DNA of 36,922 bases. Origin: Archangiaceae bacterium. GTDB taxonomy: Bacteria; Myxococcota; Myxococcia; Myxococcales; Myxococcaceae. The stretch covers positions 1-36,922 of the forward strand of contig JAACJQ010000212.1 of NCBI GenBank assembly GCA_016879935.1. The letters run 5' to 3'. The position numbers and the translations under genes are program-made. Shown piece by piece: positions 14,988 to 23,761 of this stretch. The notes beneath the pieces are model-generated. The model saw only the letters and a list, made by a program, of their open reading frames with translations, was not told where the DNA came from and made no database searches. The stretch's first letter is position 1, and each line of letters opens with the position of its first letter.

Positions 14988-15569
14988 ATGAACAAGCTCC
15001 TCGCGACGTTGGCTCTGACGGTGGTCTTCGCAGCATGCGGCCCGATGGACATGGGCACGCCTGACGCTGGCAAAGCGGGCGGCTCGGCTGGCGGTGGACT
15101 CAGTGGCACGGGCGGCGGCTCGGCGTCGGCCGGCGGTTCGGCGTCGGCTGGCGGCTCGGCGTCGGCTGGCGGCTCGGCGTCGGCTGGCGGCTCGGCGTCG
15201 GCGGGCGGCTCGGCATCGGCGGGCGGCTCGGCTGCGGGTGGCTCCGCTGGAGGTTCGGCTGCGGTCAGCTTCACGACGCAGGTGGGCCCCATCTTCGTGG
15301 CGCGCTGCGGAGGCTGCCATGGGCTCGCCGATGTGCCGGCTGCGAACATGTTCGTGCGTGGCAACGCCTCTCGCCCGTCGTGCGTGGCCCAGGGCGCGCG
15401 CATCAGCGCGGGCAACGCCGCCAACAGCCTCATCGTGAAGAAGATCACCGGCACCCAGACGTGTGGCTCGCAGATGCCGTTCGGCTGCACGCCCGGCGTC
15501 GACTGCGTTCCCCAGAACCAGATCGATCTGATCCGCGAGTGGATCAACGCGGGCGCGCCGGCCAACTGA
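14988..15569 (+). CDS. Cytochrome c-like lipoprotein with GGSASA linker
   Basis: A 193-residue protein. ATG 14988 is followed by a signal ending FAAC with C17 lipidated; an in-frame ATG at 14967 is possible but adds residues before the signal. Residues about 43-82 are a GGSASA low-complexity linker. The remainder (VGPIFVARCGGCHG) has one CxxCH haem-attachment motif, C107 to H111, then two more Cys pairs (SCVAQ; TCGSQMPFGCTPGVDC) and the ending IDLIREWINAGA typical of lipoprotein cytochromes of planctomycetes and myxobacteria. A mono-haem electron carrier on the outer membrane is likely. A possible distal axial ligand is the Met in QMPFGC. Confidence 0.85.
   Translation: MNKLLATLALTVVFAACGPMDMGTPDAGKAGGSAGGGLSGTGGGSASAGGSASAGGSASAGGSASAGGSASAGGSASAGGSAAGGSAGGSAAVSFTTQVGPIFVARCGGCHGLADVPAANMFVRGNASRPSCVAQGARISAGNAANSLIVKKITGTQTCGSQMPFGCTPGVDCVPQNQIDLIREWINAGAPAN
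15114..15239. repeat. 18-bp tandem repeats inside the cytochrome-like gene
   Basis: Six copies of an 18-bp unit (GGCGGCTCGGCGTCGGCT with few changes) run from 15114 to 15221, and a degraded seventh follows. They encode GGSASA six times, so copy changes keep the frame. Same design as the 21-bp array in the metalloprotease gene. Confidence 0.93.
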
Positions 15570-15604
15570 GAACCCTGCCGGGCCACGCGTGTCTCTGAAG
15601 CACC

Positions 15605-16423
15605 GTGAGCTTCGTGCACGACGTGTCAGCGCAGGACTTCGAGGGAGCGGTGCTGGCGAAGAGCCACACCGTGCCCGTGGTCGTCGACTTCTGGGCCGAG
15701 TGGTGCGCGCCCTGCCGAATGCTCGGGCCGACGCTTGAGCGCGAGGTGAACGCGCTGGCCGGCGCGGTCGAGCTGGCGAAGGTCGACGTCGATCAGGCCC
15801 AGCAGCTCGCGGCCAGCTTTGAGGTGCAGGGCATTCCCGCGGTGAAGGCGTTCCGTGCTGGCGAAGTCGTCGCGGAGTTCACGGGCGCCCGCGACGCGGC
15901 CTTCGTTCGCCGCTGGCTGGCGGCGCTCGCGCCCTCGCAGCAGCAGCTCGCGCTCGAGCAGGCGAGCTCGGTCGAAGCCCTCTCGCAGCTCGTCGATGAC
16001 GCCGAGGTCGGGCTGGCCGCCAGGGTGCGCCTGGCCGCGCTCCACCTTCAGCAGGGTCACCCCGAGCGGGTCGCGCCGCTCCTCGAGCGCGTACCCACGA
16101 ATCACGCCCTGCACGAGCCTGCTGAGGTGCTGCGCCGCCAGAGCGCTCTGGCCCTCGCCGCGCAGGCGCTGGGAGATGAGGCGACGCTTCGCGCCCGGCT
16201 CGCCGCGAACCCTGCCGATGACGAAGCGGGCTACGCCTTGGGCTGCCTGTGCGCGGCACGAGGCGACGATGAGCAGGCGCTCGCGCTGCTGCTCGAGGTC
16301 GTGAGCCATCGAAAAACCAGAAGGGACGATGCGCGCAAAGCGATGCTCACCGTCTTCGAGCGGCGCGGCAGCGGCGATTCGGTCACACAGACGTTCCGGC
16401 GGCGGCTGATGATGTTGCTCTGA
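15605..16423 (+). CDS. cnoX: Thioredoxin/TPR chaperone of the CnoX (YbbN) family
   Basis: A 272-residue cytosolic protein starting at GTG 15605. Residues 1-110 are a thioredoxin domain with W33-C-A-P-C37 and the cis-Pro region QGIPAVKAF. Residues about 115-272 form the TPR-like C-terminal module seen in YbbN (NPADDEAGYALGCLCAARGD, then RRDDARKAMLTVFE and RRRLMMLL). Overall length and domain order fit the family (about 280). CnoX hands unfolded or oxidised clients to GroEL and DnaK after oxidative stress. Both Cys of the CxxC motif are present here, unlike the E. coli protein, so thiol chemistry is possible. Monocistronic or downstream of the cytochrome gene by 35 bp. Confidence 0.88.
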   Translation: MSFVHDVSAQDFEGAVLAKSHTVPVVVDFWAEWCAPCRMLGPTLEREVNALAGAVELAKVDVDQAQQLAASFEVQGIPAVKAFRAGEVVAEFTGARDAAFVRRWLAALAPSQQQLALEQASSVEALSQLVDDAEVGLAARVRLAALHLQQGHPERVAPLLERVPTNHALHEPAEVLRRQSALALAAQALGDEATLRARLAANPADDEAGYALGCLCAARGDDEQALALLLEVVSHRKTRRDDARKAMLTVFERRGSGDSVTQTFRRRLMMLL

Positions 16424-16503
16424 GCGGCCTGCGTCACGCCCGCGTTCCGTCGTGGGAATCGCTGGCGATCGGGCCCGCCTTTGACGATAGGGTCAGGGTT
16501 TCG

Positions 16504-18711
16504 ATGCGCCCGGTCGTCGTCTTCGTCGCCAGCCTCTTCGTACCGGCGCTCGCCTTCGGGGCCATCTACGAGTCCGTCGTCGACGCCGATGACGAAGAAG
16601 AGATCTTCGCGATGTACCAGCGCGGAGACATCTCGCTCGACACCGCCGACACCCTGCTCGAGCTGCTGCGCGAAGGCGTCGACCTGAACTCGGCTCCGCG
16701 CGAGAAGCTCTACGACCTGCCGGGCCTCACGTACGCCGACTGCGACAAGATCATCCTCTACCGCACGCAGAAGGGCCGCATCGAAGACCCGACCGAGCTC
16801 GTCGGCGCAGAGGCCATCACCGCCGAGCAGCTCATCGGCATCGCGCCGTACATTCGCCTCGAAGAAGCGAAGTCGAAGCTGCCGGTGAGCGGAAAGTTCC
16901 GCGCGCTCTCGCAGTACACGCTGCAAGACCCCGTCGCGCCGCCCGCGCTGCTCACGGCACGCCTGAAAGGCCCGCTCGACCTCTCGGCCGGCTTCATGCT
17001 CGCCACCAGCCGCCTCGACCCCGTCAGGCCGACCTACGACGCCGTGGGCCAGCGCCTGGTGACCGAGGGCTTGAAGTACCGGCTCGATGCGCCGCGCCTC
17101 TTCCTGCAGTGGCAGAACGCCAACCGGCGCGTCATCGTCGGCACGTACTCCATCGGCTTCGCCGAGCGCCTCACCCTCGACAACACGCGCCGCACCACGC
17201 CGCGCGGGCTCTACCTGACCGACGACTTCCGCCGCTCCCAGGACCTCTCGACCCTGTGTCGCACGACGCTCGACTCGGGAGCCCCGCCGCCTCCCGAGTG
17301 CATGACGGCCGGCCAGCGGGTGACGGCCGACTACTCGACCCGTGACGTGTTCCGCGGCGTCGCCGGCAGCATCGAGAACCTCGAGCTCGGCGACCAGCGC
17401 ACCTTGTCGCTCTACGGCTTCCTCTCGTACCAGTCGCGCTCGGTGTACCAGTACGACCTGTACGACAGGGCCATCTGCAACGACCCCTCGAGCTCGAGTG
17501 GTGACTGCAGCTCGCCGCGCTTCAGCATCGTTCAGGGCCAGAACGACCCGGGCTGGAGACTGCGCTACTCCACCCTGCCCGGCTTCTTCGACGAGCTGGC
17601 CGGTGGCGGGCACGTCGACTTCAAGCCCAGCTTTCCGCTCCGCTTCGGGCTCACGGGCTACGGCTCGGTGCCCTTCTTCAACACGGTGCCCGCGGGCGCG
17701 GCCGTGCAGCCCGACTTTCAGGACACGGCCCGCTACCCCAACGGCGGCGCCTTCGGAGCGGTGGGCGTCGACGCGCAGGCCGTCGTCGGTGACATCAACC
17801 TGCACCTCGAGGTCTCACGCAGCTTCGACCGTGCGGTGAACAACCAGGGCGGCGGCTGGGCGGCCCTGCAGCGCTCGACGTACTCGCCGAAGGGCCACGA
17901 GCTCGAGCTGGTGCTGCGCTACTACGACAACCACTTCTTGAACCCCTATGCGCGGCCGTTCTCGGGCCCCGACGAAGACGCGGGCCAGCGCGCGCGCAAC
18001 GAAGCCGGCGCCCGCTTGCGCTACTTCGGCAAGTTCTCGCGAGACTGGCAGTTCCGCACCACGCTCGACTTCTGGGTGCTGCCGTACACGAGCAGGGCGG
18101 GCGCGGCCGGCACCGCGAACCTCACGCTGCTCACGCGCGTCGACTTCACCGGGTGGAAGCAGTTCAAGCCCGCCCTCTGGTTCCGCCTCGCCGACCGGAA
18201 CCTCGCCGTCAGCCAGCGCGGCGTCTGCCAGCAGACCGACATCTCGATGCTGATGGTCGAGACGCTCGACACCAGCCAGGACTTCGACGGCAACGTCACC
18301 TACTTCACCTGTGACGGCTACCGAATCGCTCAGCGCATCGACGTGCGCCCCGCCGAGAAGCTGATCTCGTTCAGCGAGCAGGCCTCGGTCACGTGGCGCG
18401 ACGACATCTCGAGCGCCTACAACGACAAGTTTCGCGTCGACCTCCAGGTCTGGTTCGAGGCGCGCTCCCAGCCCGTCGACTGGCTCTCGCTTCGCCTGCG
18501 CACGCGCTACCTGAACCAGGGCATCGACAACCCCGCGTCGTACGAAGAGAACCTGTGGACCTACCTCGAGGCGGCGTGGCTCCCCATTCGTGGGACCCGC
18601 GTGGCGTTGCGGTACGACCTGTTTGTGTGGCTCGATCAGCGCTCGTCCACGGCCGCGCGAATTCCTTCGCCTGAACATCGCTTCCTCGTCGATCTCCGGA
18701 CCTCGTTCTGA
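16504..18711 (+). CDS. Outer-membrane beta-barrel with N-terminal helix-hairpin-helix (ComEA-like) domain
   Basis: A 735-residue protein. Signal peptide MRPVVVFVASLFVPALAFG. Residues about 58-120 form a ComEA-like helix-hairpin-helix: VDLNSAPREKLYDLPGLTYA, then DKIILYRTQKGRI and ITAEQLIGI. This domain binds DNA backbone non-specifically. Residues about 130-735 alternate polar and aromatic strands and end in a Phe (FLVDLRTSF), as outer-membrane barrels do. A related layout is seen in Bacteroidetes proteins annotated helix-hairpin-helix/barrel. It is the first gene of a packed operon: the next gene starts 8 bp after its stop. Role in DNA binding or passage across the outer membrane is inference; barrel architecture is by pattern only. 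Confidence 0.82.
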   Translation: MRPVVVFVASLFVPALAFGAIYESVVDADDEEEIFAMYQRGDISLDTADTLLELLREGVDLNSAPREKLYDLPGLTYADCDKIILYRTQKGRIEDPTELVGAEAITAEQLIGIAPYIRLEEAKSKLPVSGKFRALSQYTLQDPVAPPALLTARLKGPLDLSAGFMLATSRLDPVRPTYDAVGQRLVTEGLKYRLDAPRLFLQWQNANRRVIVGTYSIGFAERLTLDNTRRTTPRGLYLTDDFRRSQDLSTLCRTTLDSGAPPPPECMTAGQRVTADYSTRDVFRGVAGSIENLELGDQRTLSLYGFLSYQSRSVYQYDLYDRAICNDPSSSSGDCSSPRFSIVQGQNDPGWRLRYSTLPGFFDELAGGGHVDFKPSFPLRFGLTGYGSVPFFNTVPAGAAVQPDFQDTARYPNGGAFGAVGVDAQAVVGDINLHLEVSRSFDRAVNNQGGGWAALQRSTYSPKGHELELVLRYYDNHFLNPYARPFSGPDEDAGQRARNEAGARLRYFGKFSRDWQFRTTLDFWVLPYTSRAGAAGTANLTLLTRVDFTGWKQFKPALWFRLADRNLAVSQRGVCQQTDISMLMVETLDTSQDFDGNVTYFTCDGYRIAQRIDVRPAEKLISFSEQASVTWRDDISSAYNDKFRVDLQVWFEARSQPVDWLSLRLRTRYLNQGIDNPASYEENLWTYLEAAWLPIRGTRVALRYDLFVWLDQRSSTAARIPSPEHRFLVDLRTSF

Positions 18712-18719
18712 CCGCCGCC

Positions 18720-19868
18720 ATGGTGACCCCTTCGTTCGTTCAGCTGTCGCGGCGCGCCTCGATGAGCGTGCTCCTGCTCCTCGCCTGCTCGCTCTCGTCG
18801 TGCGCGACCGAACAGACGAAGCGGTACTCGCAAGACGAAGCGCGCTCGATGCTCAAGCGCCTCGAGACCGTCAGCCTCGAGCTCGGCGAGTACCCCATCG
18901 ACGGCGCCAGCGCGGTGCTCGACGGTGACACCATTCGCGTCAAGGGCCTGCCCGCCTCGCTGCGTCTGCTCGGCATCGACACCGAAGAGACCTTCAAGAA
19001 GGACAAGGAGCGCGCTGCGTTCGCCGCCGGCTGGGAGGAGTACAAGAAGAAGATGCGAGGCAGCTCTCCGCGCCCCGTGAAGTACGCCACGCCCCTCGGT
19101 GAAGACGCCAAACACTTCGCCCAGGCCTTCTTCGAAGACGTGCGGGAGGTGCGGCTCGAGCGCGACCACCCCGGCGAGATTCGCGACTTCTACAACCGCT
19201 ACCTCGCCTACGTGTTCGCGAAGAAGAACGGCAACTGGGTCAACTACAACGTCGAGTGCGTGCGCGCGGGCTTCACGCCCTACTTCATGAAGTACGGGCG
19301 CAGCCGCCGCTTCCACAAGGACTTCGTCGACGCCGAGAAAGAGGCGCGCGACGCGCAGCGCGGCATCTGGAAGCCCGGCGCCATGTCGTACCCCGACTAC
19401 GACGAACGCCTGAAGTGGTGGGGCGAACGCGAGGCCGTCATCACCCGCTTCGAGAAGGCCGCTCAGGAGAACCCCGACAACTCCATCGCCCTCACCCGCT
19501 GGGACGCGATGCTGAAGCTCGAGAGCAAGGTCGGCCAGGAGGTCACCATTCTCGGCTCGGTGAGCGACGTGAAGTACAGCCAGGGCAACGGGCCGTCGGT
19601 GGTGAAGCTCGCCCGGTCACGCACCAGCGACTTCGACATCGTCTTCTTCGACCGCGACGTGCTGCTGTCGACCGGCATTCAGTTCAAGAAGAGCGAGTAC
19701 GTGCAGGTTCGCGGCACCGTGCAGAAGTACAAGAACGACAAGGGCTGGGAGAAGCTCCAGGTGGTCGTCTCCACTCCCGGCCAGGTGCTGGCGCCTTCGA
19801 GTGAACTCGAGAAACTGTTGACCGATGATCAGAAGCGGGCCGAGCGTGAAAGTGACGAGGATGACTGA
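18720..19868 (+). CDS. SNase-type nuclease lipoprotein
   Basis: A 382-residue protein. Lipobox LSSC with C28. The staphylococcal-nuclease (thermonuclease) core starts near residue 64: D68-G-D70-T, R82 and D87-T-E-E90 in LRLLGIDTEE, and R160 in YNRYLAYV. These line up with D21, R35, D40, T41, E43 and R87 of the S. aureus enzyme, so the active site looks complete, although the usual Pro before E43 is Glu. A long insert (about 91-145) separates the two halves. Residues about 250-382 add a beta-rich domain (VTILGSVSDVKY, VQVRGTVQKYKN) that resembles a second OB-like fold. Expected to cut DNA or RNA, with calcium, on the periplasmic or outer surface. Confidence 0.88.
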   Translation: MVTPSFVQLSRRASMSVLLLLACSLSSCATEQTKRYSQDEARSMLKRLETVSLELGEYPIDGASAVLDGDTIRVKGLPASLRLLGIDTEETFKKDKERAAFAAGWEEYKKKMRGSSPRPVKYATPLGEDAKHFAQAFFEDVREVRLERDHPGEIRDFYNRYLAYVFAKKNGNWVNYNVECVRAGFTPYFMKYGRSRRFHKDFVDAEKEARDAQRGIWKPGAMSYPDYDERLKWWGEREAVITRFEKAAQENPDNSIALTRWDAMLKLESKVGQEVTILGSVSDVKYSQGNGPSVVKLARSRTSDFDIVFFDRDVLLSTGIQFKKSEYVQVRGTVQKYKNDKGWEKLQVVVSTPGQVLAPSSELEKLLTDDQKRAERESDEDD

Positions 19869-22193
19869 ATGACTTCGACTTCGTATTCCCCTCTGCTCCG
19901 GTGCCTGCCCGCCGCGCTGGCGCTCGTCGCGCTGTCGTGTACGCCTCCCGTCGAGATGCCCACCGACGCCTGCAAGGGCCGCGTGCTCGGAGACCTCGTC
20001 ATCACCGAGATGATGATCGACCCCGATGGCACCGACACCGGCGCCGAGTGGTTCGAGGTCTTCAACACCCTCGGCACGCCCATCGACCTGCGCGGCTACA
20101 CCATCACCTACCGGCAGGGCACCTCGACCGCGAAGTCGCACACCGTGCGCGCCTCGGTCTCTGCGCCGGCCCGCGGGTATGTCGCGCTCGGTGACGTGCG
20201 CTCGGGCCCGAACCCGGCGTGGCTCGGCTACAGCTACGGCGACGACCTCGGCAGCTTCAGCCAGTCGACCGGCACCCTGAACGTGCGGTGCGGCACCACC
20301 GTCATCGCCGAGTACTCGTACACGCGCTCCGCCCGCTCTGGCCGCTCGCGCATGCTCGGCGGAGGCACCGACCCCACGTCGTCGCTCGCCGCCACCGAGA
20401 CGAACTGGTGCGACACGCCGCCCGCCACCGAGTTCTCGCCGCGCAACTACGGCACCCCCGGCGGCCCCAACCCCATGTGCGCGCCCGAGGCCATGCTCGG
20501 CACCTGTCTTCAGAACGGCGTGCCGCGGCCCATCGTCGCTGCCGAGGCCGGAGACCTGCTCATCACCGAGGTCATGGCGAGCCCGAAGGCCGTCACCGAC
20601 ACGCTCGGCGAGTGGATCGAGGTGTACGCCACCACCGACGTCGACCTGAACGGCCTGTCGCTCGCGACCAGCACCAGCCGCGCCACGCTCTCGTCGACCG
20701 ACTGCCTCACGGTGCACGCGCAGACGTTCAACCTGCTCTCCCGCTCGGCCGACTCGTTCGTGAACGGGGGCCTGCCGCCGGTGTTGTCGACCTTCTCGGT
20801 GAGCCTCTCGTCGGCCAACGAGCGCCTGCGGCTCGTGCGCGGTGACGCCGGCATCGACGAGGCCATCTTCTTCGCGTCGCAGAGCGGCGTGTCGTGGCAG
20901 ATGCGCCCCGAGCTGCTCGCGAACCCCGATGACATTCGCCCGACGCTCAACGACTCGCCCGACTCGTTCTGCAAGGCGACGCTGCCGTGGCCCGATGGTG
21001 GCGGCGACTTCGGCACGCCGGGCGCCATGAGCGGCGTCTGCGCGGCTGACTCGGGCATCGTCGTGGTGCCAGACGGTGGGCAGACGACCTTCGACTGCGC
21101 CACCATCAACCCCGGCGACCTGGTGGTGACCGAAGTGATGATCGACCCGACGGGCACCGACACGGGCCTCGAGTGGTTCGAGGTCTACAACACGACGGCG
21201 GCCCCCATCGACCTCGCCGGCCTGCTCCTCACCTACCGTCAGGGCGCCACCGCGCCGAGAACCCACCTCGTGCGCAGCTCCGTCATCGTTCCTGCTGGGC
21301 AGGCGGTCGCGGTGGGTGACGTGCGCTCGGGCCCGAACCCCGCGTGGATTGCGTACGCGTACGGCGCCGACCTCGGCGCCTTCAACAACTCGGCGGCGAC
21401 GGTGGGCGTGCGCTGCGACACCAAGGTCGTCACCGAGTACTCGTGGGTTCGCACCGCGCGCTCGGGCCGCAGCCGCCAGCTCGGCGGGCCGATGACACCA
21501 TCGGCGGCACGCGTCGCCGTCGAGGCCAACTGGTGCGATACGCCGACGAGCAGCGAGTACACCCCCGGCGCCGCAGGAACGCCGGGCGCCGCCAACCCCC
21601 AGTGCGCGCCCGAGGCCATGACCGGCACGTGCCTCGACAACGGCACGCCCCGCCCCATCGTCGCGGCCGAGCCCGGAGACCTCGTCATCACCGAAGTCAT
21701 GCCGAGCCCCTCGGCGAACGACACCGTCGGCGAGTGGTTCGAGGTCTACGCCACCACCGACGTCGACTTGAACGGCCTGTCGCTGGCGAACTCGACCTCG
21801 CGCACCACCGTCTCGTCGACGACCTGCCTGCGCATCGGCGCCAATACGTTCGGCATTCTCGCCCGCAACGCCGACCCCTTCCTCAACGGTGGGCTGCCCA
21901 GCCCCATCGCCACCTACGGCTCGGTGGGCCTCAACGGCACGGGCAACGAGATTCTCCGCCTCTTCCGCGGAGACGCGGGCATCGATCAGATCAACTTCAC
22001 CGCCTCGGCCGCCGCGAAGTCCTGGCAGGTGCCGGGCGAGCTCCTCAAAGACCCGATGCTCATCAACCCGACCATCAACGACGTGCCCGCGAACCTCTGC
22101 GTCTCGCCCAACCGCTTCCTCACCGACGCGGGCCAGGGTGACTACGGCAGCCCGACGGTCGCGAACCCGCTGTGCGATGGCGGCGTGCCCTGA
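19869..22193 (+). CDS. Lipoprotein with four lamin-tail-like domains
   Basis: A 774-residue protein whose ATG directly follows the previous TGA. The signal ends LSC with C24 lipidated. Four domains start GDL(V/L)(I/V)TE(M/V)M at residues about 41, 228, 416 and 603, each with a downstream EWFEVYN- or EWIEVYA-type strand and the DLxGxxL element of the lamin-tail (LTD) fold. Domains 1/3 (DPDGTDTG, TYRQG) and 2/4 (TTDVDLNGLSLA) are close pairs, so a unit of about 375 residues has been duplicated in tandem. LTDs occur in bacterial secreted proteins, often with nuclease or HhH partners. Here the gene sits between two nuclease lipoproteins, so it may tether or present DNA or nuclease (inference). 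Confidence 0.87.
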   Translation: MTSTSYSPLLRCLPAALALVALSCTPPVEMPTDACKGRVLGDLVITEMMIDPDGTDTGAEWFEVFNTLGTPIDLRGYTITYRQGTSTAKSHTVRASVSAPARGYVALGDVRSGPNPAWLGYSYGDDLGSFSQSTGTLNVRCGTTVIAEYSYTRSARSGRSRMLGGGTDPTSSLAATETNWCDTPPATEFSPRNYGTPGGPNPMCAPEAMLGTCLQNGVPRPIVAAEAGDLLITEVMASPKAVTDTLGEWIEVYATTDVDLNGLSLATSTSRATLSSTDCLTVHAQTFNLLSRSADSFVNGGLPPVLSTFSVSLSSANERLRLVRGDAGIDEAIFFASQSGVSWQMRPELLANPDDIRPTLNDSPDSFCKATLPWPDGGGDFGTPGAMSGVCAADSGIVVVPDGGQTTFDCATINPGDLVVTEVMIDPTGTDTGLEWFEVYNTTAAPIDLAGLLLTYRQGATAPRTHLVRSSVIVPAGQAVAVGDVRSGPNPAWIAYAYGADLGAFNNSAATVGVRCDTKVVTEYSWVRTARSGRSRQLGGPMTPSAARVAVEANWCDTPTSSEYTPGAAGTPGAANPQCAPEAMTGTCLDNGTPRPIVAAEPGDLVITEVMPSPSANDTVGEWFEVYATTDVDLNGLSLANSTSRTTVSSTTCLRIGANTFGILARNADPFLNGGLPSPIATYGSVGLNGTGNEILRLFRGDAGIDQINFTASAAAKSWQVPGELLKDPMLINPTINDVPANLCVSPNRFLTDAGQGDYGSPTVANPLCDGGVP

Positions 22194-22197
22194 CGTG

Positions 22198-22683
22198 ATG
22201 CGCCCGACGCTCGCACTCCTCGCAGGCGGTCTGGTGGCCGGGTGTGGAATGCCCACGCCCACCAGCACGTGTGGCCCCGCGAGCGCGACCGTCGCGCGCG
22301 CCATCGACGGAGACACCATCGAGCTCGCCGACGGCAAGAAGGTGCGCATGCTGCTCGTCGACACGCCCGAGTCGACCAACGGAAAGACCGACTGCTACGG
22401 GCACGAGGCCGCGCAGTTCACCTCGGACAAGGTGTTGGGCAAGACGGTGCAGCTCACCTACGACGACGCCTCGTGCACCGACCGCTACGGCCGGCTGCTC
22501 GCGTACGTGAAGGTCGACGGCGTCGAGATGAACCGCCTCCTCGCCGAGCAGGGCTACGCGTGCATTCTCTACATCGCGCCTGCGGGCACGAGTCGGCGCG
22601 ACGAGTTCGAGACCTACGAGTCACAGGCGAAGACGGCGCGCCTGGGCATGTGGGGGAAGTGCTCGGTCGTCACCTGCGAGTGA
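22198..22683 (+). CDS. Compact SNase-type nuclease lipoprotein
   Basis: A 161-residue protein, 4 bp after the LTD gene. GTG 22195 is an alternative start. Lipobox VAGC with C16. The SNase core is nearly minimal: D37-G-D39-T, R50 and D55-T-P-E58 in VRMLLVDTPES, and R99 in DRYGRLLAYV. These match all the catalytic positions of S. aureus nuclease (D21, R35, D40/T41, E43, R87). Additional Cys (C25, C66, C93, and a pair at the C terminus, CSVVTC) suggest disulfides outside the cytoplasm. It differs clearly from the longer SNase two genes upstream, so the operon carries two non-identical nucleases. Confidence 0.93.
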   Translation: MRPTLALLAGGLVAGCGMPTPTSTCGPASATVARAIDGDTIELADGKKVRMLLVDTPESTNGKTDCYGHEAAQFTSDKVLGKTVQLTYDDASCTDRYGRLLAYVKVDGVEMNRLLAEQGYACILYIAPAGTSRRDEFETYESQAKTARLGMWGKCSVVTCE

Positions 22684-22687
22684 GCAG

Positions 22688-23761
22688 ATGACGTCGGTCG
22701 GCCTCAGCCGTCTAGCGGCACAACACGTCGGTTCGACACGCGTTCGCACGGTGCACGACCTGGTGAAGTGGCTGCTCGCGGTACAGGCGCAAGATCCACT
22801 CGCGGCGCGGTGGGCGGTCGGCGCGAGAGTTCCCGGCGTGACGGAGCGTGACGTCATCGCAGCGCTCGACGAAGGCCGCATTCTGCGAACGCACGTGATG
22901 CGTGGCACCTGGCAGTACGTCGCGCCGGAAGACCTGCGCTGGCTGCTCTCGCTCGTCGGCGCGAAGGTGCGTGCATCGGCCGCGAGGCGGCATCAGCAGC
23001 TCGGGCTCGACGCGAAGACGCTGTCGCGGAGCGAAGCGCTGCTCGCGAAGGCGTTGACGAAGGCGGGCGCGCTCACCCGCGAAGGCGCACGCGACGTGCT
23101 CGAGGCGGGCGGCATCTCGACGAAGGAGCAGCGCCTCTCTCACCTGCTCATCGACGCCGAGCTCTCGGGGCTGCTCTGCAGCGGGCCGCACGAAGACGGA
23201 AAGGCGACGTGGGCGCTCGTCGAGCAGCGCGTGGGGACCGAGAGACGACTGCCGCCGAAAGAGGAGCTGCTCGCGCGGCTGGCCATGCGCTTCTTCGAGA
23301 GCCGCGGCCCGGCGACGCTCGACGACTTCCGCTGGTGGACCGGGCTGACTGCAGGCGACGCGAAGTCAGGCCTCGAGTCGGCGAAGGCAGGGCTCCAATC
23401 GAAGCGCGACGGCGAACGCACGCTTTGGTGGCGCGAAGACCACGAGCCCGCGGTGACACACGCGATGCTGCCGGCGTTCGACGAGTTCCTCATCGGCTAC
23501 CAGCGCCGCGACGATGTGCTCGAGCCTGCGCACGTCAAACGCATCAACGCCGGCGGTGGGCTGCTGGCGCCACTGCTCGTGTTCGAAGGAAAGGTCGTCG
23601 GCATCTGGCGGCGAACGCTCGCGACGAAATCGGTGACGGTCGAGTTCGAGTGGTTCGCCAAGCCGACGACGGAACAACGTCGCGCGATGAAACGGGAGGC
23701 CGAGCGCTACGCGACGTTCCTCGGGCTCGAGCTCGTCGAGTCACCCGCCGCCGAGGCGTGA
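22688..23761 (+). CDS. Winged-helix AlkZ-like DNA glycosylase
   Basis: A 357-residue protein 4 bp after the SNase stop, with no signal peptide, so cytosolic. It matches the HTH_42/AlkZ family: VQAQDPLAARWAVGAR near residue 32 holds the Q33-A-Q35 motif at the catalytic position of AlkZ/AlkX glycosylases, followed by THVMRGTWQYVAPEDLRWLL. Later are LPAFDEFLIGYQRR and LVFEGKVVGIWRR, both typical. These enzymes remove alkylated bases or unhook interstrand crosslinks. Co-transcription with secreted nuclease genes is unusual; it may protect the genome or repair imported DNA (inference). The 3' end overlaps the converging gene at 23741 by 21 bp. Confidence 0.85.
   Translation: MTSVGLSRLAAQHVGSTRVRTVHDLVKWLLAVQAQDPLAARWAVGARVPGVTERDVIAALDEGRILRTHVMRGTWQYVAPEDLRWLLSLVGAKVRASAARRHQQLGLDAKTLSRSEALLAKALTKAGALTREGARDVLEAGGISTKEQRLSHLLIDAELSGLLCSGPHEDGKATWALVEQRVGTERRLPPKEELLARLAMRFFESRGPATLDDFRWWTGLTAGDAKSGLESAKAGLQSKRDGERTLWWREDHEPAVTHAMLPAFDEFLIGYQRRDDVLEPAHVKRINAGGGLLAPLLVFEGKVVGIWRRTLATKSVTVEFEWFAKPTTEQRRAMKREAERYATFLGLELVESPAAEA

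Noticed and set aside
16424..16503. ATCGC-TG-GCGAT inverted repeat and a TTTGACG box before the HhH barrel gene
   Set aside because: Arms only 5 bp and the box lies too close to the ATG to be a convincing promoter.
19617..22379. 920-codon minus-strand frame opposite the lamin-tail and SNase genes
   Set aside because: Antisense shadow of LTD and SNase genes; repeat-like look simply mirrors the LTD duplication.
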